Shown here: piece after piece, positions 1-10,157 of the stretch | Numbering within the stretch: position 1 is the first letter of the stretch | How the letters are laid out: each line of letters opens with the position of its first letter | NCBI RefSeq assembly: GCF_024448695.1 | Contig: NZ_JAMOHY010000002.1 | Location: 62,001-126,000 of the forward strand | DNA from: Stutzerimonas stutzeri | GTDB lineage: Bacteria > Pseudomonadota > Gammaproteobacteria > Pseudomonadales > Pseudomonadaceae | Length of the DNA stretch: 64,000 nucleotides | Direction of reading: 5' to 3' | Program-made: the position numbers and the translations under genes | The notes under the pieces: generated by a model | Told to the model about the DNA's origin: nothing | Seen by the model: only the letters and a program-made list of their open reading frames with translations | Databases searched by the model: none

Positions 1-324
1 TTGACCAAACAGCCCGCAGAGATTCGCATCCGAAAGATGCAGGCAGCGCACCCCGGCCGGCTTGCCATGGGGCATGCCGGGCATTGCAGAGCTGATCGAA
101 GGGGCAATACAGCAGGCGCCGCAACCGGGGCGACATTCCATCCCTTGTCATCCGAGAAAAAACGGGCGGCGATAATAATCACTGTCACGGCAAAACGCAG
201 CAGACAAGACGCACCACGCATCGACTACTTGCAGACTATAGAAGCTTGCCAATAGCATCGCGCATCACCTTCAGGCCATCGAAAACCACCTGCGTTTTTT
301 CAACGGCTTGCCACGGAGTTGCCC
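1..324. other. Left-edge region, no confident gene
   Basis: No gene is supported here. On the minus strand an open frame begins with ATG at 221 and runs off the left edge (73 codons, hydrophobic start, then a CPAC segment). It lacks a convincing ribosome site and I do not recognise the product. A plus-strand frame at 1-255 is equally open and has no family resemblance. Either may be chance in GC-rich DNA. The stretch just before 325 should contain the promoter and ribosome site of the DUF486 gene. Confidence 0.3.
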
Positions 325-666
325 ATGCCCATCTGGCTCCAGACCGCTGCCCTGCTCTGCATTTCCAACCTGTTCATGACGTTTGCCTGGTACGGCCATC
401 TCAAGACGCTCAATGCCAAGCCCTGGCTAGTAGCGGCGCTGATCAGTTGGTGCATCGCCCTGTTCGAATACCTGATCATGGTCCCGGCAAACCGCATCGG
501 CTACACCGAGCTGTCGCTCGGCCAGTTGAAGATGATGCAGGAGATCATCACCCTCGCCATCTTCGTGCCCTTCAGCCTCTACTACATGCAGCAGCCGCTG
601 AAGCTCGACTATCTCTGGGCCGGGCTGTGCCTGCTGGGGGCGGTGTATTTTATCTTTCGCAGTTGA
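325..666 (+). CDS. DMT-superfamily small membrane protein (DUF486)
   Basis: The 113-residue protein has four hydrophobic segments and matches the DUF486 family of small inner-membrane proteins related to drug/metabolite transporters. Typical family features are the early NLFMTFAWYGHLK segment, a central YLIMVPANRIGY segment and a C-terminal YFIFR tail. Its substrate is unknown. I chose the ATG at 325 over the TTG at 319 because a GGAG sits at 315-318 with 6 bases of spacing. It appears to be a monocistronic gene. Confidence in the family is high; no function is established from sequence. Confidence 0.85.
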   Translation: MPIWLQTAALLCISNLFMTFAWYGHLKTLNAKPWLVAALISWCIALFEYLIMVPANRIGYTELSLGQLKMMQEIITLAIFVPFSLYYMQQPLKLDYLWAGLCLLGAVYFIFRS

Positions 667-804
667 GAGAGCGCTTACACATTATTCCGCTCAGCCACGC
701 CGTGTTGAAATCAGCCTCTGACAGCGCGCAAAAGCTGCGCTGATGACGCCACCGTAGCGCTTGGGCATACTTGCCAGCCTTTTTCCATTTTTCAGGTAAT
801 CCGC

Positions 805-1086
805 ATGTTCAAGGTCAACGAATACTTCGACGGCACCGTCAAATCCATCGCCTTCGACATGGCTGAAGGCCCCGCCACCATCGGCGTCATGGCGCCGGGC
901 GAATATGAATTCGGCACTGCTCAGCTGGAAGTCATGCATGTGGTCGCCGGCAGCCTGGACGTCAAACTGCCGGGTAGCGACACCTTTGAAACCTTCGCCA
1001 GCGGCAGCCGCTTCACCGTGCCGGCCAACAGCAAGTTCCAGTTGAAGGTCGCGACCGAAACGGCCTACCTGTGCGAATACCGTTAA
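805..1086 (+). CDS. ppnP: Pyrimidine/purine nucleoside phosphorylase PpnP
   Basis: This 93-residue protein matches the PpnP (formerly YaiE, DUF1255) family: a small single-domain cupin that performs phosphorolysis of several nucleosides to free base and ribose-1-phosphate in the cytoplasm. Family features visible are the N-terminal [13 protein letters not shown] segment, a [12 protein letters not shown] turn and the final YLCEYR. Length is the usual one. It sits between the DUF486 gene and rimO with its own upstream space, so it is probably transcribed alone. It would serve nucleoside salvage. Confidence 0.92.
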   Translation: MFKVNEYFDGTVKSIAFDMAEGPATIGVMAPGEYEFGTAQLEVMHVVAGSLDVKLPGSDTFETFASGSRFTVPANSKFQLKVATETAYLCEYR

Positions 1087-1192
1087 ACCCAATCCGCTGA
1101 ATGGAAGGCAGACAGGCCGGGTGAAAAGCTGAAAACCGCTATATAATCCGGCGCCATTTTTTCCCAGCTGTATCACCGAGGCCCGGCCTGTC

Positions 1193-2518
1193 ATGTCGAA
1201 AAAAGTCCCAAGCGTAGGGTTCGTCAGCCTTGGCTGCCCCAAGGCAACCGTGGATTCAGAGCGAATCCTGACCCAGCTGCGCATGGAGGGCTATCAGATC
1301 GTGCCGTCCTACGAGGACGCCGATGTGGTGGTCGTCAACACCTGCGGCTTTATCGACAGCGCCAAGGCCGAATCGCTGGACGCCATCGGTGAAGCCATCG
1401 CCGAGAACGGCAAGGTCATCGTCACCGGCTGCATGGGTGTGGATGAAAACAACATCCGCGGCGTGCACCCCAGCGTGCTGGCGGTTACCGGGCCGCAGCA
1501 GTACGAGCAGGTGGTCAACGCCGTACATGAAGTGATCCCGCCGAACATCGAGCACGATCCCTTCGTCGATCTGGTGCCGCCCCAAGGCATCAAACTCACC
1601 CCGCGCCACTACGCCTACCTGAAGATTTCCGAAGGCTGCAACCACAGCTGCAGCTTCTGCATCATCCCCTCGATGCGCGGCAAACTGGTCAGCCGACCGG
1701 TGGGCAGTGTATTGAGCGAGGCCGAGCGCCTGGTCAAGGCGGGCGTCAAGGAAATCCTGGTGATCAGCCAGGACACCAGCGCCTACGGCGTGGACCTCAA
1801 GTACAAGCTGGACTTCTGGAACGGCCAGCCAGTCAAGACGCGCATGCTCGAACTGTGCGAGGAGCTGGGCAAGATGGGCGTCTGGGTGCGCCTGCACTAC
1901 GTCTACCCCTACCCCAACGTCGATGACGTGATTCCGCTGATGGCCGCTGGCAAGATCCTGCCCTACCTGGACATCCCCTTCCAGCACGCCAGCCCCAAGG
2001 TACTCAAGGCCATGAAACGCCCGGCCTTCGAGGACAAGACCCTGGCGCGCATCAAGAAGTGGCGCGAAATCTGCCCTGAGCTGACCATCCGCTCCACCTT
2101 TATAGTCGGCTTCCCCGGCGAGACCGAAGAAGACTTCCAGTATCTGCTTGACTGGCTGACCGAAGCCCAGCTGGATCGCGTCGGCTGCTTCCAGTACTCC
2201 CCGGTCGAAGGCGCACCGGCTGAAGAAATGGATCTGCAAGCCGTACCGGACGAAATCAAACAGGCGCGCTGGGATCGCTTCATGGCACACCAGCAGGCCA
2301 TCAGCGCCGCACGTCTGCAGCTGAAAATCGGCAAGGAGATGGACGTACTCATCGACGAAGTGGACGAAGACGGCGCCATCGGCCGTTCCTGGGCCGACGC
2401 TCCGGAAATCGACGGCATGGTCTATGTCGACAGCGAACACCCGCTACAACCCGGTGAGAAAGTCCGCGTGCGCGTGACCCACGCTGATGAATACGACCTC
2501 TGGGCCGAAGTGATCTGA
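1193..2518 (+). CDS. rimO: Ribosomal protein S12 methylthiotransferase RimO
   Basis: RimO is a radical-SAM enzyme that adds a methylthio group to the conserved aspartate of ribosomal protein S12. The 441-residue product has the full architecture. The N-terminal UPF0004 domain carries cluster-binding Cys15, Cys51 and Cys80. The radical-SAM motif CNHSCSFC has Cys149, Cys153 and Cys156, and a C-terminal TRAM domain covers roughly the last 65 residues. Length is normal. The gene is followed at once by a strong terminator, so it ends its transcription unit. RimO is distinguished from its paralogue MiaB by the [11 protein letters not shown] start and the TRAM end. Confidence 0.97.
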   Translation: MSKKVPSVGFVSLGCPKATVDSERILTQLRMEGYQIVPSYEDADVVVVNTCGFIDSAKAESLDAIGEAIAENGKVIVTGCMGVDENNIRGVHPSVLAVTGPQQYEQVVNAVHEVIPPNIEHDPFVDLVPPQGIKLTPRHYAYLKISEGCNHSCSFCIIPSMRGKLVSRPVGSVLSEAERLVKAGVKEILVISQDTSAYGVDLKYKLDFWNGQPVKTRMLELCEELGKMGVWVRLHYVYPYPNVDDVIPLMAAGKILPYLDIPFQHASPKVLKAMKRPAFEDKTLARIKKWREICPELTIRSTFIVGFPGETEEDFQYLLDWLTEAQLDRVGCFQYSPVEGAPAEEMDLQAVPDEIKQARWDRFMAHQQAISAARLQLKIGKEMDVLIDEVDEDGAIGRSWADAPEIDGMVYVDSEHPLQPGEKVRVRVTHADEYDLWAEVI

Positions 2519-2537
2519 CCGCCTCACCGCTCAAAAG

Positions 2538-2562
2538 AAGCCCCGCTCATGCGGGGCTTTTT
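2538..2562 (+). terminator. Rho-independent terminator of rimO
   Basis: AAGCCCCGC, a TCAT loop and GCGGGGC are followed by a run of five T, 20 bases after the rimO stop codon. Confidence 0.92.
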
Positions 2563-3299
2563 CATGCTCGGTCGAGCGGGCCAAGCATCCCTCCATCCAC
2601 GGCAGCCTTCTTCGCAGCACCAATATATTTCGGCGTACCACTCGGTTGCTCAGGAAGGCCCAACCTCGGGCACCATCTCCGACGGATAGCGATACTTGTG
2701 AAATCGAGTGAATGCCTCACCACTTCGGATAGACAATTTTGGTACGAATCGAATAATGTCGAAGGCAAATCTGCTCACGCACCTGATGGAGCAGCCTCGG
2801 CTTAACATCCATACCGCTATTGCCACTTGATATATGTCAAATATTTTTATGTGCTTTGCAGGCTGACCAGGACATTCATAAATGTCGGGATACTTTACGC
2901 GACACATGCAACGCAATTCTTTCGACATGTATTTTGTTTATCTTTTAAAGCATGCAATATCCAGCGCATTGAGCGGATTTTATTATGACTGACTCTCCCC
3001 ACCCAAAGAGCAGATTGATAAACATGGATCTTTGATAACTAAAAACGGAGCAACACTGGAGTGCCCAGTAAAAACCACACCAGAAAAATACTGCCCACCA
3101 GAATTACGAATTATGCGAAGACGAATAGTGTACAGCAGCGGGGATAACAAAATTCTATTAATTTCAGTAGTAAAAAATTCTGAAAGATCGAAAAGAACTC
3201 TGAAAAGCTAAACTGCTGGCCTGCGCTGATGCGCCTGAATATTTGCTTCGCTCACTGGAACATGGTTGTTACTCCAATATTTAAAAATGAGTAGTCCCG
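2563..3299. other. A/T-rich gap with only cryptic short open frames
   Basis: About 735 bases with no recognisable gene and clearly more A/T than the flanking rimO and trpB regions. The plus strand at 2993-3211 stays open for 72 codons in one frame and gives a basic, non-random-looking peptide (CPPELRIMRRRIVYSSG, ending KNSERSKRTLKS). It has no ATG near its start; a TTG at 3032 is the best candidate. Minus-strand frames at 2562-2768 and 2650-2928 are also open but resemble nothing I know. This could be a decayed or foreign gene remnant. The last ~60 bases probably hold the promoter of the following diguanylate cyclase. Confidence 0.4.
3032..3211 (+). CDS. Unrecognised small ORF (possible gene remnant)
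   Basis: This reading frame of 59 codons would start at TTG 3032 and end at TAA 3209. It is open further upstream to 2993 without an alternative start. The predicted peptide is Lys/Arg-rich with two cysteines and composition quite unlike the shadows of GC-rich genes. No ribosome site is convincing. It may be the 3' end of a truncated gene; I do not recognise a family. Confidence 0.22.
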   Translation: MITKNGATLECPVKTTPEKYCPPELRIMRRRIVYSSGDNKILLISVVKNSERSKRTLKS

Positions 3300-4754
3300 A
3301 TGAAACCAGCTGCTTCTCAACCGAACCACCATCAAGAAATTCGCGCACTGTTTGACGAGTATATTGAGCTTTACGCTTCACGCGATGATCGGCTTACAGC
3401 ACTTTTCAGCGAAGACTTCAGCGGTTATACCGCCGGTGGTCGTATTATGGTTACGGATCGCGACCAGTGGGTAAAAGTCATTCTTCAGGATTTTTCCGAA
3501 GTACCGGAGCGCATACGCATCGAAATGCGCGATATTTCGATGCAGAATCTAACAAAGCAGGTCGTCGCTGTGACGGCCTTTTTCCACATTCACCTGTCGG
3601 TTCCTGAGCCGGACTTTTCGCAAGAAGTCGTGCGATTACATCTGGTTTTTCGCCTCGAAGATGAAGTCTGGAAGATTGTCCACAGTGGCACTTCGTTTCC
3701 CTATCATCTGGTACAGAATGAAGAAGTTTATCCACTCAATAATCTGCAGGAGCGTAACCGGGCACTTGAAGCTCTGGTTGCAGAGCGCACCCTTGCGCTG
3801 AATGAAAGTGAAGCTTTCTATCGACTGCTTACCGAAGACACCCTGGATGTGCTGTGGCGGACTGATGACGAACTCAAGATCACCTATATCAGTCCGTCAG
3901 ATGAGCGTTTTCGTGGTTTCAGGGCAGACGAGGTGATCGGCCATCATGTATTTGAATTATTCAATGAAGAAGGCACCGTCATCGTTACCGAGGCATGGCG
4001 CAAGCGACAGGAAGCCGAACGGGAAGGAAAAGATCTTGGCTTTGTCAGTTTTGATGTCCCTCACCGCTGCAAAGACGGCAGCATAATTTGGGGAGAAGTA
4101 TTTTCAAAGGCAGTGCGGGACGAACACGGAAAAATCACCGGATTTCACGGCATCACACGGGAAATCACCAAGCGTAAGCAGCTGCAGGACCAGATACGGC
4201 AACTGGCGTTCTATGACACGCTCACCAAGCTCCCCAACCGCCGCTTGCTTATCGACCGATTGAACCAGACGCAGGCCAGCAGCAAGCGCACCGGCAAACA
4301 CGGGGCCCTGATGTTTGTCGATCTGGATAACTTCAAGCCATTGAATGACCAATACGGGCATTTTGCCGGCGACCTGTTGCTGATTGAAGTGGCAAACCGG
4401 CTTACAAGCTGTCTACGCGAAATGGATTCGGTAGCCCGTTTCGGGGGTGATGAGTTTGTGGTGTTGCTGGGTGAGCTGGCGACTGATCATGAGCAATCCA
4501 TTGCCCATGCGAAGGCCGTTGCAGAAAAGATCAGGGTCAGGTTATCCGATACCTACCAATTGAACGTCACGCGGGAGGGTGAAGCGGAGAGCATCATCGA
4601 ACACCGTTGTTCGGCAAGTATTGGCGTGTTTGTGTTTCTGGGTCATGACGTCAGTACGGATGAAATTTTGAAATGCGCAGATAAGGCTATGTATCAAGCC
4701 AAAGCCGCATCGCGAAATACGGTCCGGTTTTATGAAGCAGAAGAACAGACCTGA
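3300..4754 (+). CDS. Diguanylate cyclase with NTF2-like and PAS domains
   Basis: This 484-residue protein makes c-di-GMP from two GTP. Residues ~10-135 look like a SnoaL/NTF2-like domain (EIRALFDEYIELYASRD). A short coiled-coil linker leads to a PAS domain with PAC segment (~170-290), then a GGDEF domain (~315-480). The active site GGDEF is at residues 382-386, preceded exactly five residues upstream by the RxxD product-inhibition site (REMD), so it should be catalytic and feedback-inhibited. No membrane segment or signal peptide is seen, so sensing is cytoplasmic. The start ATG has only a weak ribosome site. Base composition is less GC-rich than its neighbours, suggesting transfer together with the A/T-rich gap upstream. 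Confidence 0.9.
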   Translation: MKPAASQPNHHQEIRALFDEYIELYASRDDRLTALFSEDFSGYTAGGRIMVTDRDQWVKVILQDFSEVPERIRIEMRDISMQNLTKQVVAVTAFFHIHLSVPEPDFSQEVVRLHLVFRLEDEVWKIVHSGTSFPYHLVQNEEVYPLNNLQERNRALEALVAERTLALNESEAFYRLLTEDTLDVLWRTDDELKITYISPSDERFRGFRADEVIGHHVFELFNEEGTVIVTEAWRKRQEAEREGKDLGFVSFDVPHRCKDGSIIWGEVFSKAVRDEHGKITGFHGITREITKRKQLQDQIRQLAFYDTLTKLPNRRLLIDRLNQTQASSKRTGKHGALMFVDLDNFKPLNDQYGHFAGDLLLIEVANRLTSCLREMDSVARFGGDEFVVLLGELATDHEQSIAHAKAVAEKIRVRLSDTYQLNVTREGEAESIIEHRCSASIGVFVFLGHDVSTDEILKCADKAMYQAKAASRNTVRFYEAEEQT

Positions 4755-4919
4755 TCCAGACCAACCGACGTTCACTCCTGAATTCTTACTCCGCTTGACG
4801 CAAGGCAATCATGCACAGTAACCACGCACTCTTTTGAAGCTGCGACCACCGCATGATTCCTGACGGCCATGGCAATGGGTAAGATGCCGCATCGCCTGAC
4901 CCTCCGATGGAATCCCACC

Positions 4920-6128
4920 ATGAGCAATACCCTCGATTTCGCCCCCATGCCCGATGCCCAGGGCTATTTCGGTCCTTACGGCGGTCAGTTGGTGCCGCCG
5001 CACCTGAAGCAGGCGATGGACGATATCAACCTGGCCTATGAGGAAATCCGCCAGCGCGAGGATTTTCAGCACGAGCTGGCCAGCCTGTTTGCCGACTACG
5101 TCGGTCGCCCTAGCCCTATCTTCCATGCCCGGCGCCTGTCGGAAAAGCTCGGCGGCGCGCAGATCCATCTCAAGCGCGAAGACCTGAACCACACCGGCGC
5201 GCACAAGATCAATCACTGCCTGGGCGAAGCGCTGCTGGCCAGATTCATGGGCAAGAAGAAAGTGATCGCCGAAACCGGTGCCGGCCAGCATGGGGTGGCG
5301 CTCGCCACCGCCTGCGCGCTGGTGGGCATTCCCTGCGAGATCCATATGGGTCAGGTGGATATCGAGAAGGAACACCCCAACGTCACCAAGATGAAGATCC
5401 TCGGCTGCACGCTGGTGCCGGTAACGCGCGGCGCCGCGACCCTCAAGGAAGCGGTGGACAGCGCCTTCGAGGAATACCTCAAGGACCCGCAGAATTTCAT
5501 CTATGCCATCGGTTCGGTGGTCGGCCCGCACCCCTTCCCGAAGATGGTGCGCGACTTCCAGTCCATCATCGGTCGCGAGGCCCGCGAGCAGTTTCTGGGC
5601 AAGCATGGTCGCTTGCCCGACCATGTGGCCGCCTGTGTGGGCGGTGGCTCCAATGCCATGGGTATCTTCACCGCGTTTCTCGGTGACGCAAGCGTTCGCC
5701 TGGTGGGCGTCGAGCCTGCGGGCGAAGGTATCGACAAGCCAGGCCGCCATGCGGCAACCATGTCGGTGGGCAAGCCGGGTGAGCTGCACGGCATGGCCTG
5801 CTACGTGCTGGAAGACGAACAGGGCAACCCGGCGGCAGTGCATTCCATTGCGTCGGGGCTTGATTACCCCGGCGTCGGCCCGCAGCACAGCTACCTGAAG
5901 GATGCCGGTCGCGTGGTCTACCAGTCGGTCACCGACCAGCAGTGTCTGGACGCCTTCATGAGTCTGTCGCGCACCGAAGGCATCATCCCGGCACTGGAAA
6001 GCGCACACGCCGTGGCCTGGGCCATGGCAACCGCGCTGACACTGGGCAAGGATGAGCACATTCTGGTCAACCTGTCCGGTCGCGGCGACAAGGATGCCGA
6101 CTACGTGGCGAAGCTGCTGGGGCTGTAA
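4920..6128 (+). CDS. Stand-alone tryptophan synthase beta-like protein (TrpB family)
   Basis: This is a PLP enzyme of the TrpB family, which condenses indole with serine to give tryptophan. The 402-residue product has the main catalytic signatures: the PLP lysine in [11 protein letters not shown], the catalytic Glu in AETGAGQHG, the phosphate-binding GGGSNAMG loop, [11 protein letters not shown], and LSGRGDKD near the C-terminus. It is divergent from ordinary Pseudomonas TrpB, for example HKINH where HKVNN is usual, and GGQLVPPHL near the start. No trpA or trpI lies nearby; the next gene, seven bases on, is trmO. It may be a second beta subunit for indole salvage. The start at 4920 fits the family N-terminus better than ATG 4869. 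Confidence 0.85.
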   Translation: MSNTLDFAPMPDAQGYFGPYGGQLVPPHLKQAMDDINLAYEEIRQREDFQHELASLFADYVGRPSPIFHARRLSEKLGGAQIHLKREDLNHTGAHKINHCLGEALLARFMGKKKVIAETGAGQHGVALATACALVGIPCEIHMGQVDIEKEHPNVTKMKILGCTLVPVTRGAATLKEAVDSAFEEYLKDPQNFIYAIGSVVGPHPFPKMVRDFQSIIGREAREQFLGKHGRLPDHVAACVGGGSNAMGIFTAFLGDASVRLVGVEPAGEGIDKPGRHAATMSVGKPGELHGMACYVLEDEQGNPAAVHSIASGLDYPGVGPQHSYLKDAGRVVYQSVTDQQCLDAFMSLSRTEGIIPALESAHAVAWAMATALTLGKDEHILVNLSGRGDKDADYVAKLLGL

Positions 6129-6134
6129 CGAACC

Positions 6135-6827
6135 ATGCGCCACAGCATCGAACCCATTGGCTATCTGCGGTCCTGTTTCAGGGAGAAGTTCGCCATTCCG
6201 CGTCAGCCTCGACTGGCGCCTGCCGCACGTGGTGTGCTGGAGCTCGTGCCGCCGTTCGACACAGGCGAGGCGGTTGAGGGACTGGAGCAGGTCAGCCATG
6301 TCTGGCTGCTGTTCCTCTTCCACCAGGCGCTGGAGGAAAAACCGCGCCTCAAGGTTCGACCGCCGCGACTGGGCGGCAACCGCATGGTCGGCGTCTTCGC
6401 CACCCGCGCCACGCATCGGCCCAATGGCATCGGTCAATCAGTGGTCAGGCTCGATCAGGTCGAACCAGGGCGCCTGCTGGTGTCTGGTATCGATCTGCTG
6501 GATGGCACGCCGATCATCGACATCAAACCCTACGTGCCCTATGCCGACGCCCTGCCCGAGGCCCGCAACGACATGGCCGCCGATGCGCCCGCCCTGATCG
6601 AGGTGCACTGGAGCGAAAGTGCCCTCGCCCAGGCCCACAGCGAGGCCCTGCGACTGGCCGAGCCGGTGGTGGAGCTGATCGAGCAGTGTCTGGCCCAGGA
6701 CCCGCGCCCGGCGTATCAGAAGCCCGACTCCGAACGACGCTACGGCGCGCAGTTCTGGGATCTCGACGTTCGCTGGCATTACCCCGAAGCCGGGCAAATT
6801 CGCGTACTGGAAGTGGTGCCCGCCTAG
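6135..6827 (+). CDS. trmO: tRNA (N6-threonylcarbamoyladenosine-37) methyltransferase TrmO
   Basis: TrmO (TsaA/YaeB) uses SAM to methylate the t6A base at position 37 of some threonine tRNAs. The 230-residue product carries the family pattern: IEPIGYLRSCFREKFAIPRQP at the start, then HVWLLFLFHQ, RPPRLGGNRMVGVFATRATHRPN (the beta-barrel SAM site), and DIKPYVPYAD. Length is usual. It starts seven bases after the trpB-like stop, so the two are probably co-transcribed, though no functional link between them is evident. Confidence 0.95.
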   Translation: MRHSIEPIGYLRSCFREKFAIPRQPRLAPAARGVLELVPPFDTGEAVEGLEQVSHVWLLFLFHQALEEKPRLKVRPPRLGGNRMVGVFATRATHRPNGIGQSVVRLDQVEPGRLLVSGIDLLDGTPIIDIKPYVPYADALPEARNDMAADAPALIEVHWSESALAQAHSEALRLAEPVVELIEQCLAQDPRPAYQKPDSERRYGAQFWDLDVRWHYPEAGQIRVLEVVPA

Positions 6828-6881
6828 CCCCCTGGTGGAAAAGCCTGCGGCGTTTTCCACCCTACGCCAGCCAAACGGCTT

Positions 6882-9419
6882 TCAGCGTTTCTCAGGTACC
6901 AGCCACAGACGCTGGTTGCCGTACACCTTGTCGATGTTCTGTGCCTTGAACGGGAAGCTCATGTAGCGGCCCTTCATCCACGCCTCGATACCATCGGCAT
7001 AATGCGGGCTGGCCGGGTTGCCGGACTGCCCCGAACTGTTCAGGCCGATCAGCGGCTCGTCACGCCCGAAATCGACAACGATGCGCATGGCCGGAATCAG
7101 CCAGGTATCGAAATCCTGTCCCCAGCGGTAGGCAGAAACATTCAGCGTGCTGTGATCGCCGCCCGCTGGATAGGGGCCGCGATCCAGGTAGTCGCGGATG
7201 GCATTGATGCCGCTGCGCTTGCTGGCCGGCATATAGGGCGCCAACTGGGTGGTGCCGGTAGCCCAGGTGTAGCGGTGCAACTTGCCCCACTGCCAGGCAC
7301 TGCTGTCGCCGCCCAGTTTTGTGCTCAGGTGATCAACTGCCGCCGCCAGGCTACGCGCCAGAATGGTCGGCTTGTCCTCTTTCTGCAGCGTGGTCACATC
7401 ATCCCAATAGGGACTGTCGTCACGTCCAAGCAGATGATCGGCCTGTGCAGAATAGGAGGCGTTGGCGGTCTGCACCAGCGCCTGCCAGGCAGGGCTGTCG
7501 TCCGGACCGAGTTCATCCAGGAAGGTCAGCCGGGCACTTTCGTGGAGGAAGGCCGAATAAAGCGCGGCATCGGCGGATGCCGCGTCCATCACACCATTAA
7601 ATTTCAGCAGCCGCGACAGCGCCATGTGGGCCTTGTCGCGCTCGCTGGCCGGCAACGCCGCGATTGCCTGCTGCAAGGGTTCGCCCATGGACGGCCCCTC
7701 GAACATGGCGGCCAGTTTGGCAGCGAACGGGGTTTTGCGGTCGTACTGCATGGCGATCATGCTGGCGGTGTCATGACGCCCCTGCCCGGCCAGCTCGGCC
7801 ATGCGCTCGGCACGCTCGGGGTAGTACCAGGAATTGGACAGCTGCATACCGTAACCTCGCGGCACCGTGCGCTGGTTGGCGGTGCCCAGCCAGCCTTGTG
7901 TCGGGTCCTGATCGTAGGGATGCAGCATGGGGTCGGCAAAACCATCCCAGTCGTATAACCCGTCCCAGCCCGGCGATGGCAACAGCCCCAGGCCACCACG
8001 GCGATTGGGATAACGCCCGGTAACCTGCCAGCCGATGCCCTGCTCGTCGGCAAACACCATGTTCAGCGCCATGGCGCGGATATCGCGGGTGGCCTCGAAG
8101 GCTTCATCGACATTTTTCGCCCGCGTCAGGTCGAAGAAGGCATCGAGCGACTTGTCCGCTTCCAGCTGGGTAGTCTTCAGCGCCAGCCCATAGCCACTGC
8201 TCAGTTGCTGGGGCTGCAACGGATGCTTGCGCTCGCCCAGCACGCTGTTAAGCAGCGGCCCGTTGCGCGTCTCGTAGATCGTCTCGCGAACGGGGCGCTG
8301 GCCCTTGATGATGAATGTCTCGTGGCGCTCGCGTGCCGCTACCCACTTGCCATCGGCCAGATACTGCAGGCGCCCGTTCTCGCGCCGGACCTTTTCCAGA
8401 AACAGGTCCTGATTGTCGCCCATGACCATGGTCATGCCCCATCCAAGCTTGCCGTTGAAGCCGGCCACCACCGCCGGAACACCCGCGACCGTGACCCCTG
8501 CCGCATTGAATTTTGGCGAGCGGATCTGCACGAAATTCCAGTATGAGGGCATCGACAGCGGCAGATGGGTGTCGTTGGCCATCAGCGGCTTGCCGCTGCG
8601 CGTGCGGCTTCCGGAAATGGCCCAGTTGTTGGAGGCCGCCACACCCAGCATGTTCAACCCGGCGACCTGCGCAGCGGCACGGTCGAGCTCGGCCAGGCCG
8701 GGAATCTGTCCGCTCAGTTGCAAGCCTTCGAGCTTGGCCGCCTCCTCGAAAGGCAGCGGCTCATCGGGATAGGTCGGCAGCAGCCAGGCGAGGTTGTCGC
8801 TGCCGACGCGCTGGGCCAGTATCAGGGCGGCGATTTCCTCCTGCAGGTTAACCGCCAGACCGAAGTTCAACAGGCAGAACACCAGCACCGAATCCTCGGG
8901 CTTCCAGTATTCGGGCGTGTAATCGGTAGCGGCCAGATCCATCGGCAGCTTGTTGCGATGCCTGTACAGGTAGGCGTTGACGCCACGCGCATAGACCTCG
9001 AAGAAGCGCTTCATACGTGGCGAGCTGTCGCGGTAGAGCAGTTCGGCACTCTTGCGCAGATTGACCGCACGCATGAAACGGTCGATCTCCAGCACGCCCG
9101 GCCCGGCCATCTCGGCCAGCCGTCCCTGGGCCATCAGGCGCAGGCTGACCATCTGACTCAGGCGGTCGGTGGCATGTATGTAGCCCAGGCCGAACAGCGC
9201 GTCGTGGAAGGTGCTGGTTTCGATCAGCGGCATACCCAGGGCGTTGCGCCGGATACTGACGCGCTCGGCCAGCCCGGTCAGCGGCTGTACGCCCTGCTTG
9301 GGCGGCAGGCTGTCGCTGTAGCGGCTGTCCAGATAGGCCTGACAGCCCGTCAGACTGACGACAGCGGCAGTGGCGCCGAAAATCAGGCGAACCAGATGAA
9401 ATGGCAGACGCAGTGACAT
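6882..9419 (-). CDS. quiP: Penicillin-acylase family lipoprotein, QuiP-like acyl-homoserine lactone acylase
   Basis: This N-terminal-nucleophile hydrolase of 845 residues resembles P. aeruginosa QuiP, which deacylates long-chain acyl-homoserine lactones. It has a lipoprotein signal with lipobox LTGC (Cys26), then the alpha-chain region, and the autoprocessing/catalytic serine at about Ser263 in ASNNWAISG. The beta chain continues with motifs such as [12 protein letters not shown] chose ATG 9419 because AGGAG lies seven bases upstream and it gives a proper signal peptide; the longer frame to 9590 does not. It should act at the outer membrane or periplasm. Substrate specificity is inferred only. 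No luxI/luxR genes are in the window. Confidence 0.8.
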   Translation of the reverse strand: MSLRLPFHLVRLIFGATAAVVSLTGCQAYLDSRYSDSLPPKQGVQPLTGLAERVSIRRNALGMPLIETSTFHDALFGLGYIHATDRLSQMVSLRLMAQGRLAEMAGPGVLEIDRFMRAVNLRKSAELLYRDSSPRMKRFFEVYARGVNAYLYRHRNKLPMDLAATDYTPEYWKPEDSVLVFCLLNFGLAVNLQEEIAALILAQRVGSDNLAWLLPTYPDEPLPFEEAAKLEGLQLSGQIPGLAELDRAAAQVAGLNMLGVAASNNWAISGSRTRSGKPLMANDTHLPLSMPSYWNFVQIRSPKFNAAGVTVAGVPAVVAGFNGKLGWGMTMVMGDNQDLFLEKVRRENGRLQYLADGKWVAARERHETFIIKGQRPVRETIYETRNGPLLNSVLGERKHPLQPQQLSSGYGLALKTTQLEADKSLDAFFDLTRAKNVDEAFEATRDIRAMALNMVFADEQGIGWQVTGRYPNRRGGLGLLPSPGWDGLYDWDGFADPMLHPYDQDPTQGWLGTANQRTVPRGYGMQLSNSWYYPERAERMAELAGQGRHDTASMIAMQYDRKTPFAAKLAAMFEGPSMGEPLQQAIAALPASERDKAHMALSRLLKFNGVMDAASADAALYSAFLHESARLTFLDELGPDDSPAWQALVQTANASYSAQADHLLGRDDSPYWDDVTTLQKEDKPTILARSLAAAVDHLSTKLGGDSSAWQWGKLHRYTWATGTTQLAPYMPASKRSGINAIRDYLDRGPYPAGGDHSTLNVSAYRWGQDFDTWLIPAMRIVVDFGRDEPLIGLNSSGQSGNPASPHYADGIEAWMKGRYMSFPFKAQNIDKVYGNQRLWLVPEKR

Positions 9420-9489
9420 CGACGGCTCCTTTGAGCTGAGCGCAACAGGGACAACATTCAGGATAGAGGGAAAGGCTGAGGTAGCCGAC

Positions 9490-9948
9490 TCAGGCGGCGC
9501 GCCGGGCCAGTGCTTCGTCCAGCAGCCAGCGTGCCGAACGACGTGCAGCAGCCTTGTGCTGCAGTTCAAGAGCGCTGAAATGCGCTTCATGACGGCGACG
9601 CTCAGCTTTGTCCAGAGCCTTCCAGGCGGCGTGGGTCGGCACCTGCGCGGTTGCTTCGTACAACGCCTGGAACACCTCGCAGTGGGGGTCCTGGCTCAGG
9701 TTCGCATCGTAGTTGTCGAGCAATACCTTGATGCGGATCGCCCCTTCGATCAGGGGGAGCTGTTCATCAAGCAGGCTGCTGGCCAGAATCCGCAGGTCCG
9801 CCGCAAGCTCGGCATGCTGTCGAGCCTGCTGCGCTGCCTGCTGCTGTTCGTGACGCCAAACCCTGCGCCACAGATACAGCGCGTAGCCAGCCATCGCCGC
9901 AATCAGCAGCAGGGCGAGGATTGACAGGACAATCGCGAGCGGCGTCAT
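9490..9948 (-). CDS. DUF2489 membrane-anchored protein
   Basis: The 152-residue protein has one N-terminal membrane helix (about residues 4-27) followed by an Arg/Gln-rich coiled-coil-like stretch and a helical cytoplasmic domain. It matches the DUF2489 family of uncharacterised gamma-proteobacterial proteins. The ATG at 9948 places the membrane helix at the very N-terminus; the upstream extension of the frame is low-complexity and lacks a ribosome site. It ends seven bases before the SEC-C gene begins its stop, and the two genes plus the LEA-like lipoprotein gene are likely one minus-strand operon. Function unknown. Confidence 0.75.
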   Translation of the reverse strand: MTPLAIVLSILALLLIAAMAGYALYLWRRVWRHEQQQAAQQARQHAELAADLRILASSLLDEQLPLIEGAIRIKVLLDNYDANLSQDPHCEVFQALYEATAQVPTHAAWKALDKAERRRHEAHFSALELQHKAAARRSARWLLDEALARRAA

Positions 9949-9955
9949 CGGCGGC

Positions 9956-10150
9956 TCAGGCTCCGTGGCATTTCTTGAATTTCTTTTCGCTACCGCATGG
10001 GCAGGGGTCGTTGCGACCGACATCCTTCAGCGGATTGCGCACCGGATCATGGCTGTGGTTGCAGTGCGGGCCATGAACATGCCCGTGGCCATGATCATGC
10101 TGATGATCGTGATCGCAGTCGGGACCATGTACATGAGGTTCGTGATTCAT
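9956..10150 (-). CDS. His-rich SEC-C motif metal-binding protein
   Basis: A 64-residue protein with two parts. The N-terminal half is extremely rich in His and Asp, with two copies of an HVHGP(D/H)C(D/N)H motif. The C-terminal half is a canonical SEC-C zinc motif ([17 protein letters not shown]), as in the SecA tail. It probably binds zinc or nickel and may serve as a small metal buffer or adaptor; that is inference. The start ATG at 10150 is preceded by a GGAG-type site. A protein at 26694-26981 ends in almost the same HVHGPDC motif. Confidence 0.82.
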   Translation of the reverse strand: MNHEPHVHGPDCDHDHQHDHGHGHVHGPHCNHSHDPVRNPLKDVGRNDPCPCGSEKKFKKCHGA

Positions 10151-10157
10151 CGAGTCG

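Noticed and set aside
1-255. Plus-strand open frame at the left edge
   Set aside because: No ribosome site, no family resemblance, and the composition of a shadow frame. An opposing minus-strand frame is equally open.
4809-6437. Minus-strand open frame of 542 codons opposite the trpB-like gene
   Set aside because: Its composition (His/Arg/Gly-rich, no domain) is that of a shadow; the plus strand encodes a complete TrpB-family protein.
8565-9416. Plus-strand open frame opposite the QuiP-like acylase
   Set aside because: Shadow frame without start context or homology; the acylase on the minus strand is complete.
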